64,000 nt of DNA from Streptococcus timonensis (GCF_900095845.1 NZ_FMIX01000003.1:248001-312000); one strand, 5' to 3'. Numbered from the stretch's first letter, positions 17,377 to 25,310 are shown. A program made the numbers and translations. Notes: a model not told the origin generated them from the sequence alone.

Positions 17377-17444
17377 ATACCATTCAGTTCTTGTCTGGTA
17401 CGGTTGATCAGATTATAGCTTACAGTGCAGAGTTGGGCGAGTAG
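17377..17444 (+). repeat. pepF 3' end, copy 2 (gene fragment)
   Basis: Matches 15881-15948 over 68 bases with about eight mismatches and keeps the final codons and stop (TAG instead of TAA). There is no pepF coding sequence in front of it. This is the scar of an insertion or duplication just behind pepF. Confidence 0.8.
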
Positions 17445-17468
17445 GACAATGGCAAGTGATGAGGTTCT

Positions 17469-17627
17469 ATGATGTTATTGATAGGATTATTGGAAGTTGT
17501 TATTTTTGCTTTATTTGTAGTAATTGTTAAAAAAAGTGTTGAAGGTCGTAATTGCAAAGAGGAGCTTATAGCTGAGTCGGTATTGCTATTCATCTTCTTC
17601 ATATTATATTTGATTGTATTTAATTAA
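17469..17627 (+). CDS. Small membrane protein, about 52 aa
   Basis: ATG-ATG at 17469-17474 behind GATGAGG opens 52 codons ending at TAA 17625-17627. The product has two hydrophobic segments (about 3-20 and 37-51) separated by a charged loop, KKSVEGRNCKEE. It follows the pepF tail copy, so in an ancestor it probably stood directly behind pepF. No family recognised; the hairpin topology and binding site support a real small protein. Confidence 0.45.
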   Translation: MMLLIGLLEVVIFALFVVIVKKSVEGRNCKEELIAESVLLFIFFILYLIVFN

Positions 17628-17705
17628 AAATTCTAGGTTTAAAGAATAGAAAGTCATCTGTGGATGACTTTTTGATAAGTTACTAGAAATGTAGAGGTGC
17701 TTGAG

Positions 17706-18497
17706 ATGCGTCGAAAATTACAAAGAAAAGTGATAGAAGAAAAACCAAGCTATAGCCGAGAAGAAATTCAGTGGTTACTCGAGCATTTAGGAGATCCCTC
17801 TCCAGAAATTCGAGACGAACTTGTTTTTACGAGTTTGGCTAGAGGGATTCAAGAAGAGTTGTTTTCCCTTGACCAGTTTCAGTTTATCTCAGAAGAGGTC
17901 TCCTCTGATGAAGGTCTATACAAAGAGATTGATAGTAGAGGAGTTTCGGCTCTTAAACGTTCTTTTAGGGCACTTATTTATGCCAATCTTTTGTCTGCAG
18001 ATGGTAATGAGCACTCTCTTTTCTATAAAGGATTAAAAGCTGATATAAGGAATGCTATGCTGTCTCAAGGTTTGTATTATCTTAAAAAAGAAAAGGATAC
18101 GACAGGTTTTTCAAGTCAGTATGGTTGAGTTCACGCTTTTGCGCATGGAGCGGATCTCTTGACTGAAGTCGTTTGTCATCAAGATTTTCCTAAAAATAGA
18201 GATTATGAAGTATTTGATGTACTTGGTCAATTATTTAAAAGAGTTACCATTCGTTTTACAAATGATGAGGATTGGCGGTTAGCGAGAGTACTTTATGAAC
18301 CTATTTTGCAAGGGAAATTAGAGCAGGAACAAGTAGCTTCTTGGATAAAAACTGTTGACTTTCCGATAGAAGAGACCGAAGATTTTTATAAATTTTCCAA
18401 CTTCAGATCCTGTCTGTTGGAAGTCTATATCCAACTTGACAAGAGACATATTTTACAAGATGACTTGAAAGAAGCCATTCAATCCTTTCAGTACTAA
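17706..18497 (+). pseudogene. DUF2785 family gene with an internal stop
   Basis: Two stretches in one frame, 17706-18128 and 18129-18497, are separated only by TGA at 18126-18128. Across the stop the frame reads SSQYG, stop, VHAFAHGADLLTEVV; DUF2785 proteins have Trp at this place (G-W-x-H-x-x-AHGADLL), so one change TGG to TGA explains it. The rest is intact, about 264 codons, with ATG at 17706 behind TAGAGG. DUF2785 has no established function. Either a recent nonsense mutation or a sequencing error. Confidence 0.8.
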
Positions 18498-18547
18498 GGA
18501 TAAGCGAGTCGTTTCCTGATTTTTAAAGAACTTTCCAATCAATTTTC

Positions 18548-18576
18548 TTGAAACCCTTTCCTTATTTTGATAGACT
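18548..18576 (+). promoter_or_regulatory. Aquaporin gene promoter
   Basis: TTGAAA (18548-18553), 17-bp spacer, TAGACT (18571-18576), 31 bases before the ATG. It places transcription start inside the longer open frame and supports the ATG at 18608. Confidence 0.6.
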
Positions 18577-18607
18577 AATAGATAGTTTAAAAAAAAGGAG
18601 ACTTAAC

Positions 18608-19276
18608 ATGAAAAAATTTGTTGCTGAATTAATCGGTACATTTATGCTTGTGTTCATCGGAACAGGAGCTGTTGTTTTTGGAAATGGTACAGAAGGTCTT
18701 GGACACCTTGGAATTGCTTTTGCCTTTGGTTTGGCAATCGTAGTCGCAGCTTTCTCAATCGGAACTGTTTCAGGTGCTCACTTGAACCCAGCTGTTTCTA
18801 TCGCTATGTTTGTTAACAAACGTTTGTCATCTTCAGAACTTGTAAACTACATCCTTGGTCAAGTAGTTGGTGCTTTCTTAGCATCTGTTTCCGTATTCTT
18901 CCTCTTGGCAAATTCAGGTATGTCAACTGCAAGTCTTGGTGAAAATGCCTTGGCAAACGGTGTAACTGTATTTGGTGGTTTCTTGTTTGAAGTCATCGCA
19001 ACATTCTTGTTTGTTTTGGTGATCATGACTGTAACATCAGCAAGCAAAGGGAATGGTGCTATTGCTGGTTTGGTGATCGGTTTGTCATTGATGGCTATGA
19101 TTCTTGTTGGATTGAACATCACTGGACTTTCAGTAAACCCAGCTCGTAGCTTGGCTCCTGCTGTATTGGTAGGTGGCGCAGCTCTTCAACAAGTTTGGAT
19201 TTTCATCCTTGCACCAATCGTTGGTGGAGTTCTTGCAGCTCTTGTTGCTAAAAACTTCCTTGGAACTGAAGAATAA
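18608..19276 (+). CDS. Aquaporin (AqpZ-like MIP channel)
   Basis: 222 residues from the ATG at 18608 (MKKFVAELIG), preceded by AAAAAAGGAGAC. Six membrane helices and two half-helices carry the paired NPA motifs: HLNPAVS (N60) and SVNPARS (N177). The second is followed by Ser-Leu-Ala-Pro rather than the Asp of glycerol facilitators, which points to a water-type (AqpZ-like) pore. Related pneumococcal channels have been linked to water, oxygen or peroxide movement, but that cannot be read here. Monocistronic, with a terminator behind it. Confidence 0.92.
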   Translation: MKKFVAELIGTFMLVFIGTGAVVFGNGTEGLGHLGIAFAFGLAIVVAAFSIGTVSGAHLNPAVSIAMFVNKRLSSSELVNYILGQVVGAFLASVSVFFLLANSGMSTASLGENALANGVTVFGGFLFEVIATFLFVLVIMTVTSASKGNGAIAGLVIGLSLMAMILVGLNITGLSVNPARSLAPAVLVGGAALQQVWIFILAPIVGGVLAALVAKNFLGTEE

Positions 19277-19289
19277 TTCAACTATATCG

Positions 19290-19330
19290 TAAAAAATCCT
19301 ACTCTCCATCTTGGAGGGTAGTTTTTTTAT
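19290..19330 (+). terminator. Aquaporin gene terminator
   Basis: CTACTCTCC and GGAGGGTAG form a stem closely followed by TTTTTTT, just behind the aquaporin stop codon. Confidence 0.8.
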
Positions 19331-19334
19331 AGAA

Positions 19335-19370
19335 AAAAACACTCCCATAATCAAATGTGGGAGTGTTTTG
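19335..19370 (-). terminator. Thioredoxin gene terminator
   Basis: AACACTCCCA and TGGGAGTGTT form a perfect stem, with A-run on the left and T-run on the right, so it can stop the minus-strand trxA transcript and back up the aquaporin terminator. Confidence 0.8.
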
Positions 19371-19373
19371 TGA

Positions 19374-19688
19374 TTAACTCAATTCAGCAACGATGGCCTT
19401 GATTTGTTCAGCTGTGTGGACACCAGCCACTTGTTTAACAACTTGTCCATCTTTCTTGAAGAGAAGAGTAGGGATAGACATGATACCAAATGCACGAGCT
19501 GTATTCGGATTTTCGTCAACGTCCATTTTAACGATCTTCAAGACATCTTCTGAAAGTTCTTCAGACAATTTGTCCAAGATTGGACCTTGCATACGACATG
19601 GACCACACCAAGTTGCCCAGAAGTCTACCAAGACCAATCCGTCTTTAGTTTCTTGTTCGAATGTTGCATCTGTAATTGCTTTTGCCAT
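19374..19688 (-). CDS. trxA: Thioredoxin
   Basis: 104 residues, standard length. Active site WCGPCR (C28, C31), conserved Asp/Lys near LVDFWATWC and cis-Pro in SIPTLLF. It is a cytoplasmic disulfide reductase recycled by thioredoxin reductase. It follows a DUF4649 gene by 14 bases with AAAAGGAGAAA in front, and the promoter of that pair carries the same palindrome as the MarR gene promoter, suggesting MarR control. Confidence 0.97.
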   Translation of the reverse strand: MAKAITDATFEQETKDGLVLVDFWATWCGPCRMQGPILDKLSEELSEDVLKIVKMDVDENPNTARAFGIMSIPTLLFKKDGQVVKQVAGVHTAEQIKAIVAELS

Positions 19689-19702
19689 AGTATTTCTCCT
19701 TT

Positions 19703-19924
19703 TTAATTATATTGGCTTAAATCTTGTTTCATGAGATAGAAGAAAACATCTCCATAAGTCCCATGGTAGTCCAAATCATGTCCCTTGTAGGTTACTTTTT
19801 GGACAGGGTAGTAGTCTGCGACACCAATCAGGCAGGCATGTTGAGAACGTTCAAATTCTTCGTATGACTCGAAGGTTATGGTTCTCTCTTGCTTGCTGGC
19901 ATCAAGATAAGTGATTTCAATCAT
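19703..19924 (-). CDS. DUF4649 family protein
   Basis: 73 residues, soluble, mostly beta-strand-like, reading MIEITYLDASKQERTITFES at the start, typical of DUF4649, a small streptococcal family with no known role. GGAGAATCCT precedes the ATG. It is upstream of trxA in the same transcript. A TTGACA -35 (complement of 19977-19982) with a TAAAAT -10 lies in front, and the CTTGCG palindrome at 19991-20004 stands 8 bp upstream of that -35. Confidence 0.82.
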   Translation of the reverse strand: MIEITYLDASKQERTITFESYEEFERSQHACLIGVADYYPVQKVTYKGHDLDYHGTYGDVFFYLMKQDLSQYN

Positions 19925-19990
19925 AGGATTCTCCTTTGCTAAATCATATCTTCATTTTACTCCTTGGAAAAAGGAATGTCAAGAAAATTG

Positions 19991-20004
19991 CTTGCGCACG
20001 CAAG
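19991..20004. promoter_or_regulatory. MarR-type operator upstream of the DUF4649-trxA promoter
   Basis: CTTGCG-CA-CGCAAG, 6-bp arms around a 2-bp centre. Thirteen of its 14 bases recur in the marR/lrgA intergenic region. Its place just upstream of the -35 box would suit either an activator or a repressor that loops. Confidence 0.6.
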
Positions 20005-20019
20005 TTTTTTGTAAAAATT

Positions 20020-20400
20020 TTAGAAAAGCCAACTTGCTTTTGTTTCAAGGCTTTCTTCAACAGCTTTTTGCAGAGAGGCAAGAGTCTTTTGGCCATCGCT
20101 GGTAAGGCAGATAAAACTAGCTCGTTTGTCCTGATCGCAACATCTCCGACTAAGCAAACCGCAGTTCTTGGCTTCTAATCGTGCCACCATCCGTGATACT
20201 GCACTTGGGCTTAGATGGAGTTTGTCCGGCAGGTCAATTTGTCTCAAAGATTTCTCTTGGGCCTGATTTAAAAAGTGCAAGAGATAGAATTCCTTGAGTG
20301 TCAGACTCTGTTGACTCTGCTCAGCAATCGTTTGCTCTAAAAGAGCTTCTAGCTCTACTTGTCGTCGGTTGAAGTCAAACCATTTTTCTAAGTAAGTCAT
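20020..20400 (-). CDS. MarR family transcriptional regulator
   Basis: 126 residues with the MarR winged helix: helices around LKEFYLLHFLNQAQEKSLRQIDL, recognition helix SPSAVSRMVARLEAKN and a wing with CCDQDKRASFICLT. Two adjacent Cys in the wing and one before (CGLLSRRCCDQ) could sense oxidants (inference). Divergent from lrgA-like genes and upstream of DUF4649-trxA. Identical palindromes lie at its own start site and at the trxA operon promoter, so it probably represses itself and affects trxA. Confidence 0.9.
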   Translation of the reverse strand: MTYLEKWFDFNRRQVELEALLEQTIAEQSQQSLTLKEFYLLHFLNQAQEKSLRQIDLPDKLHLSPSAVSRMVARLEAKNCGLLSRRCCDQDKRASFICLTSDGQKTLASLQKAVEESLETKASWLF

Positions 20401-20452
20401 ATCAATCTCCTTTCCATATAGTAGTTATAAACAGATTTGCCTATCTGAGATG

Positions 20453-20465
20453 CTTGCGCACGCAA
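20453..20465. promoter_or_regulatory. MarR-type operator at the marR start site
   Basis: CTTGCG-CA-CGCAA, the same 13 bases as at 19991-20003. It lies immediately downstream of the marR -10 box, covering +1, as expected for autorepression. Confidence 0.65.
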
Positions 20466-20467
20466 TT

Positions 20468-20496
20468 AGTATACAACTTTTTAGATGAGATGGCAA
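20468..20496 (-). promoter_or_regulatory. marR promoter
   Basis: On the minus strand TTGCCA (20491-20496), 17-bp spacer, TATACT (20468-20473), followed directly by the operator. Confidence 0.6.
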
Positions 20497-20580
20497 GAAG
20501 GAAGTTTCTTGTGTATTTCCTTGAAATTTTCTGAAAAAAGAGTAAACTGGTATGCAGAAAATCTATTTTTGGAGTATTCG

Positions 20581-20955
20581 ATGAAGTTATATGTTCAGTT
20601 AATGATTCTCTTTGTCATTTCACTGATTGGTGAGGGAATCTCTAGTTTTTTCCATTTGCCTATTCCTGGAAGCATTATCGGTTTGATTATTTTATTTTTA
20701 GCCTTGCAGTTCAAGTGGTTGCGGGTACGTCATGTCAACATGGTTGGGAATTTTCTCCTAGCTAATATGACTATCCTCTTTCTACCTCCTGCAGTTGGGA
20801 TTATGGAGAAATTTGATGTGATTGCTCCCTATTTATTGCCCATTGTCTTGATTGTCTTTTTTGCAGCAGTTATCAATATTATCTTGATTGCGCTGGTCGT
20901 TCAGTTTATCAAAAAGCGTTATGAAGGTGATTACGAAGAAAGAGGTGCCAAATGA
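20581..20955 (+). CDS. CidA/LrgA family holin-like protein
   Basis: 124 residues from the ATG at 20581 (MKLYVQLMILFV); an upstream in-frame ATG would add 32 unlikely residues. Four hydrophobic segments and the conserved LPIPGSIIGLIILFLAL stretch identify the CidA/LrgA family, membrane proteins linked to murein hydrolase release, overflow metabolism and oxidative stress. The LrgB-type partner starts inside its stop codon (ATGA overlap), so the two are translated together. Whether it is of the Cid or Lrg type is not clear from sequence. Confidence 0.9.
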   Translation: MKLYVQLMILFVISLIGEGISSFFHLPIPGSIIGLIILFLALQFKWLRVRHVNMVGNFLLANMTILFLPPAVGIMEKFDVIAPYLLPIVLIVFFAAVINIILIALVVQFIKKRYEGDYEERGAK

Positions 20956-21647
20956 GCGAATTTGTATCCAATCCACTGTTTGGGATAGCCTTATCTATTT
21001 TGGCTTATCTTGGAGGCATGATTATCTTTAGACGGTACCCTCATCCTCTGACCACTCCCTTGCTGCTAGCAACTTTATTTATCATTGTTTTTCTAAAACT
21101 AACTGGTATTTCTTATGTTGCCTATTATCAAGGTGGGGTTTATCTTAATAACTTGATAGTTCCTTCAACAGTAGCCCTAGGGATTCCTCTTTATAAGAGC
21201 TTTCACCTCATGAAGCACCATGTTAGAAGTATTCTACTCAGTAGTTTCCTTGCTGTTGTTGTAAATACAGTTTTTACAGCTTTAGTTGCCAAATTCTTCG
21301 GTATGGATTTCTTCTTGGCGATTTCGCTTTTCCCAAAGTCTGTAACGACGGCCATGGCAGTTGGAATTACGGATAAGCTACAAGGAATAGCGACGATCAC
21401 CTTGGTAGTTGTGGTAGTAACTGGGATTTTGACTAGCGTTATTGGACCAACACTTTTAAAATGGCTAAAAATTGACGATCCAGTAGCTGCTGGTCTTGCT
21501 CTTGGAGGAACTGGTCACGCAGTTGGGACTGGAACAGCTTTTCGCTATGGAGCTGTTGCGGGGGCTATGGGTGGCCTGGCTATCGGTGTCACCGGTATTC
21601 TCTATGTATTTGTAAGTCCCATCGTAGCAGACTTGATATTGAGTTAA
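20952..21647 (+). CDS. LrgB/CidB family protein
   Basis: 231 residues with about six hydrophobic segments and the family's conserved LFPKSVTTAMAVGI and GGTGHAVGTGTAFRYG glycine-rich stretches. It is the partner of the LrgA-like protein and starts 4 bases before that gene's stop. Followed by a strong terminator. In streptococci such pairs are under LytST and metabolic control; here no LytST genes are nearby, but the MarR regulator is divergent from this operon. Confidence 0.92.
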   Translation: MSEFVSNPLFGIALSILAYLGGMIIFRRYPHPLTTPLLLATLFIIVFLKLTGISYVAYYQGGVYLNNLIVPSTVALGIPLYKSFHLMKHHVRSILLSSFLAVVVNTVFTALVAKFFGMDFFLAISLFPKSVTTAMAVGITDKLQGIATITLVVVVVTGILTSVIGPTLLKWLKIDDPVAAGLALGGTGHAVGTGTAFRYGAVAGAMGGLAIGVTGILYVFVSPIVADLILS

Positions 21648-21679
21648 AAGTAAGAATTTTATATTTCTTTGTGTAAAAA

Positions 21680-21713
21680 GAAGCCCCTAGCTTTATTTGC
21701 TAGGGGCTTCATT
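21680..21713. terminator. Terminator between lrgB-like and ABC permease genes
   Basis: GAAGCCCCTAGC and GCTAGGGGCTTC form a perfect 12-bp stem around TTTATTT, lying between convergent genes. Confidence 0.8.
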
Positions 21714-21715
21714 CA

Positions 21716-22447
21716 TTATTGTAAGTTTACTTTGTTCTTTAAGATATAGTAGGTTCCAAGATAGAAGACAAGGCTAAGGATTATGTCCTTGATAATTTCA
21801 AAGGATATCATCCAATTGTAGTCAAAATCGATGCGAAGATTGAGGGTGATAAATCCAAGTATAGTCTGGATGACGATGTAGGCTACAACTGCAAGAGCTG
21901 TACGGTATTCATTAAAGAGTTGACCGATAGAGATAGACAAGTAGATGCAGAGAATTCCTGCTACTGTACTAAATATGTATGAAATCAGAGATAAACCGAT
22001 ACTATCTAAATAATGGCCAAAAAAGTATCTGATCATATAGACATCAATAATTTGTGGGTCTACTGTCACTAAAAAGATATAAATGCTTAGAATGAAAACT
22101 GCTGTACTAAGCAAAGACCAGAGGAAGGCCCCCAAGAGTTTTGCTAGGATGATTTGGTGTTCAGACACAGGTAGGGTTAAAGTTAGGTATCCTTGACGTT
22201 CATAAACACTACCCTTGAAACGACGGATGATCAATATCAAGGTTGAAATACTCATGGTAATGATTAGTCCTCCGAAAATAAAGGCCTGAAATACTAGCAT
22301 GATTGATTCTTGATCTTGAGAAGATAGCATTTTGATGGCACTAGCCTGTAATCCAATGATGACAGAAAGTGCCAATACAGCACCATAAAGGGCTAAATAC
22401 CACTTGTTAACATTTTTAAATTCATAACGAACTAAATTCCAAAACAT
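21716..22447 (-). CDS. ABC transporter permease
   Basis: 243 residues with six hydrophobic segments, in the pattern of ABC-2 type exporter permeases (N-terminal FWNLVRYEFKN, then helix pairs). It follows the ATPase gene by 15 bases, and both are behind a GntR/YtrA-type regulator, the usual set-up of YtrBCDEF-like or YhcG-type systems that respond to cell-wall stress or export an unknown substrate. Confidence 0.85.
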   Translation of the reverse strand: MFWNLVRYEFKNVNKWYLALYGAVLALSVIIGLQASAIKMLSSQDQESIMLVFQAFIFGGLIITMSISTLILIIRRFKGSVYERQGYLTLTLPVSEHQIILAKLLGAFLWSLLSTAVFILSIYIFLVTVDPQIIDVYMIRYFFGHYLDSIGLSLISYIFSTVAGILCIYLSISIGQLFNEYRTALAVVAYIVIQTILGFITLNLRIDFDYNWMISFEIIKDIILSLVFYLGTYYILKNKVNLQ

Positions 22448-22462
22448 AATAATCTCCTTTAT

Positions 22463-23158
22463 CTAGGCTTTGAATTCATGACGGAAGAGTTGGTCGATTG
22501 ACTCACCTGACTCATAACGAATATCATCAACATTTCCTTGACGAACGACTTTTCCATCCTTGAGGAAGATAATTTCGTCTAAGATAGGCTCGATATCTGA
22601 AATCAAGTGTGTTGAAATTAAGACAGTCGAAGTTGGGGAGTAGTTGTTGATGATAGTATTTAGGATATAGTCGCGTGCAGCAGGATCGACACCACCGATT
22701 GGTTCATCAAGGATATACAAACGAGCATCCCGACTCATGACTAGGATCAACTGAACCTTTTCTTTGTTCCCTTTTGAGAGTTTTTTGAAACGACTATTTT
22801 GGTCAATTCCAAGGTCATTTAGTAGTTGCTGCGCACGTTCCAAGTTGAAATCTTGGTAGAAAGTCTTGAAATAGGTGAGAGCCTCTTTGACTTTCATTTG
22901 ATCGTTAAGGTAGGTCGTATCAGGTAGGTAAGAAACAATTGCTTTAGTTGCTGGACTTGGCTCCATACCATTAATCAGAATACGCCCTTGTTCAGGTTGA
23001 AGTAAACCGTTGATGAGTTTAATCAAGGTTGTCTTACCAGAGCCGTTAGGCCCAAGCAAGCCAACGATTTTTCCAGCTGGAATTTCAAGGGAAACATTTG
23101 TGAGAGCAGGGCTTGCTCCATAGGATTTTGTTACATTTTCAAAAGTTAACAAGGTCAT
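22463..23158 (-). CDS. ABC transporter ATP-binding protein
   Basis: 231 residues with Walker A GPNGSGKTT (about 36-44), signature LSKGNKEKVQL (the family's LSxG variant common in BcrA/YtrB-like exporters), Walker B LYILDEPIGG and the H-loop ISTHL. Partner of the downstream permease. The regulator gene ends 3 bases before its start, so all three are one operon. Confidence 0.94.
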   Translation of the reverse strand: MTLLTFENVTKSYGASPALTNVSLEIPAGKIVGLLGPNGSGKTTLIKLINGLLQPEQGRILINGMEPSPATKAIVSYLPDTTYLNDQMKVKEALTYFKTFYQDFNLERAQQLLNDLGIDQNSRFKKLSKGNKEKVQLILVMSRDARLYILDEPIGGVDPAARDYILNTIINNYSPTSTVLISTHLISDIEPILDEIIFLKDGKVVRQGNVDDIRYESGESIDQLFRHEFKA

Positions 23159-23161
23159 AGT

Positions 23162-23527
23162 TTAAACTCCTTCAATATAATCTCTTAAAACAGTCGGTAG
23201 TTCTTCTTTTTTATAGCCAAATTCTACCATGCCTGTTACAAACTGTTGCAACTGTTCTTCAGAAAGTTGCTTTCGGGATTGGAGAATTAAGTCCAAATCC
23301 TCCGTGACAAAGCGGCCGGAAGTTCGTTTGGAATAAACGAAGCCTTCCCTCTCCAATTCAGATAGAGCACGCTGGATAGTGTTAGGATTGACTCCTGCTT
23401 CGCTAGCTAGTTCTCTAACAGTCGGGAGTTGTTGGTTGGGTTCGAGTTTATGGGAAACAATTTGTAATTTGATTTTCTCCATAATCTGCATATAGATGGG
23501 TTTGTTGTTATCAAATGTCCAAGACAT
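23162..23527 (-). CDS. GntR family regulator, YtrA subfamily
   Basis: 121 residues: an N-terminal winged helix (IYMQIMEKIKLQI, then QQLPTVRELASEAGVNPNTIQRALSELEREGFV) and a short C-terminal helix instead of a ligand-binding domain, which defines the YtrA subfamily. First gene of the regulator-ATPase-permease operon. Its promoter contains an inverted repeat over the -10 region, so it probably represses its own operon. Confidence 0.92.
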   Translation of the reverse strand: MSWTFDNNKPIYMQIMEKIKLQIVSHKLEPNQQLPTVRELASEAGVNPNTIQRALSELEREGFVYSKRTSGRFVTEDLDLILQSRKQLSEEQLQQFVTGMVEFGYKKEELPTVLRDYIEGV

Positions 23528-23550
23528 CGCGGTCTCCTTTCTACCTCCTC

Positions 23551-23592
23551 TTGTGTTAATTCAATAATACAACAAAACAAAAAACTTGTCAA
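23551..23592 (-). promoter_or_regulatory. GntR operon promoter with operator
   Basis: On the minus strand TTGACA (23587-23592), 17-bp spacer, TATTAT (23564-23569). An imperfect palindrome, TTGTATTA-N6-TAACACAA (7 of 8 pairs match), spans 23551-23572 and overlaps the -10, fitting a YtrA-type repressor site. Confidence 0.7.
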
Positions 23593-23610
23593 GCCAAAAG
23601 GAGAATTATT

Positions 23611-23638
23611 TTGGGAATTGTTCAAAAAATGGTATAAT
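23611..23638 (+). promoter_or_regulatory. nrdR promoter
   Basis: TTGGGA (23611-23616), 16-bp spacer, TATAAT (23633-23638), 28 bases before the nrdR ATG. Confidence 0.55.
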
Positions 23639-23666
23639 GAGAAGAAAACGACAAGGAGGGGAAAGC

Positions 23667-24140
23667 ATGCGTTGTCCAAAATGTGGCGCTACAAAATCAA
23701 GTGTAATTGACAGTCGTCAAGCTGAAGAAGGAAATACTATCAGAAGAAGACGTGAGTGCGAAGAGTGTCAACATCGTTTCACAACCTATGAACGAGTTGA
23801 AGAGAGAACACTGGTAGTTGTCAAAAAAGATGGAACTCGAGAACAATTTTCAAGAGATAAAATCTTTAACGGAATTATTCGCTCCGCCCAAAAACGTCCA
23901 GTCTCTAGTGATGAAATTGGGATGGTCGTCAATCGTATCGAGCAAAAACTCCTCAGTCGAAATGATAATGAAATTCAAAGTGAAGATATTGGTTCTCTCG
24001 TTATGGAAGAGTTGGCTGAACTAGACGAAATCACCTACGTACGTTTTGCTAGTGTCTATCGTAGTTTTAAAGATGTGAGCGAGCTAGAAAATCTTCTCAA
24101 ACAAATTACACAATCTTCAAAGAAGAAAAAGGAAAAATAA
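23667..24140 (+). CDS. nrdR: Transcriptional repressor NrdR
   Basis: 157 residues from the ATG at 23667 ([12 protein letters not shown]), with AAGGAGGGGAAAG in front. The zinc ribbon has C3, C6, C31 and C34, and an ATP-cone domain follows (about 46-136). NrdR represses ribonucleotide reductase genes according to ATP/dATP. Standard length. The stop codon abuts the ATG of dnaB, as in other streptococci. Confidence 0.97.
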   Translation: MRCPKCGATKSSVIDSRQAEEGNTIRRRRECEECQHRFTTYERVEERTLVVVKKDGTREQFSRDKIFNGIIRSAQKRPVSSDEIGMVVNRIEQKLLSRNDNEIQSEDIGSLVMEELAELDEITYVRFASVYRSFKDVSELENLLKQITQSSKKKKEK

Positions 24141-25310
24141 ATGAAGCCTAATGATCGTTTTTCTTTTCTAAAGAATAATCGGGTGTCGCAAGATCCCATA
24201 TCTCTGGTGCAGTGCTACCTCCCGATTATCGGTCAGGATGCGCTCAGTCTTTACCTTTATACCTTAGCTTTTTGGGATGATGGACAAAAAGAACACCTTT
24301 TTGCATCAATCCTCAACCACCTCAATTTTGGGATGGACAGACTCTTAAAGGCTTTTAAAATCTTAGCAGCTTTTAACTTAGTCACACTCTACCAAAATGG
24401 AGATGGATATAAACTTGTTATTCATCCAACACTTTCTCAATCTGACTTCTTGCGTCATACAGTGTATCGTACTTTGTTGGAGAAAAGGATTGGCGATACA
24501 GCAGTTTCTGATTTACGTCAAGAGGCTGCAGACGGAGAAGCTTTGACGGTTTCTTTGAGTCAGGCCTTTCCAGAGATAGAAGAATTGGCTAGTCATGATG
24601 AGACACCAGTAAAAGCTGATTTTAAAAATGATTTTGATTTGGAGCATTTTCGTCAGCTCATGGCTCGAGATGGTCTCCGTTTTCAAGATGAACAGTCAGA
24701 TGTTTTAGAGTTATTTAAAATCGCTGATGAGAAAAAATGGACCTGGTTTGAAACCTATCAGTTAGCTAAAGGAACAGCTGTTTCACAAGTTATTTCTGTC
24801 AAGCGCATGCGTGAAAAATTAGCGCAAAAATCTGTTTCGTCGGATTTTAGTCCTCAAGAAGCAACCATTATCCGAGAAGCTAAAAGCAAAACGGCCCTAG
24901 AATTTTTAGCGGGAATCAAACAAACCCGAAATGCTGGAATTATCCAGGCTGAACGTGATTTGCTAAAACAGATGGCAGACCTAGGCTTGCTTGATGAAGT
25001 TATTAATGTAGTCTTGCTCTTGACATTCAATAAAGTTGATTCTGCTAATCTTAATGAAAAGTATGCCATGAAGGTAGCAAATGATTACGCCTATAACAAG
25101 ATTCGTTCTGCTGAGGAAGCTGTGCTTCGAATCAGAGAGAAAAATCAAAAAGGACAGGCGCAGAAATCAGCTAAGACTGCTCCAGTGAAAACCAATGTCC
25201 CTAAATGGAGCAATCCAGAATATAAGAATGAGACAAGCGAAGAAACTCGTTTGGAATTAGAGCGTAAGAAAAAAGAAATGTTAGCCCGATTAGAAAAAGG
25301 AGGAGACTAG
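24141..25310 (+). CDS. dnaB: Replication initiation/membrane attachment protein DnaB (helicase loader)
   Basis: 389 residues. An N-terminal winged-helix domain starts near RFSFLKNNRVSQDPISLVQCYLPIIG, and a DnaD-like C-terminal domain includes NEKYAMKVANDYAYNKIRSAEEAVLRIRE. A charged tail ends the protein. In Firmicutes this protein acts with DnaD and DnaI to load the replicative helicase at oriC and at restart sites; it is not the helicase itself. Directly coupled to nrdR and dnaI (no gap). Confidence 0.93.
   Translation: MKPNDRFSFLKNNRVSQDPISLVQCYLPIIGQDALSLYLYTLAFWDDGQKEHLFASILNHLNFGMDRLLKAFKILAAFNLVTLYQNGDGYKLVIHPTLSQSDFLRHTVYRTLLEKRIGDTAVSDLRQEAADGEALTVSLSQAFPEIEELASHDETPVKADFKNDFDLEHFRQLMARDGLRFQDEQSDVLELFKIADEKKWTWFETYQLAKGTAVSQVISVKRMREKLAQKSVSSDFSPQEATIIREAKSKTALEFLAGIKQTRNAGIIQAERDLLKQMADLGLLDEVINVVLLLTFNKVDSANLNEKYAMKVANDYAYNKIRSAEEAVLRIREKNQKGQAQKSAKTAPVKTNVPKWSNPEYKNETSEETRLELERKKKEMLARLEKGGD

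Noticed and set aside
18859..19122. Long minus-strand frame inside the aquaporin gene
   Set aside because: Antisense shadow of a high-bias gene with clear NPA motifs on the plus strand; no binding site or conserved domain.
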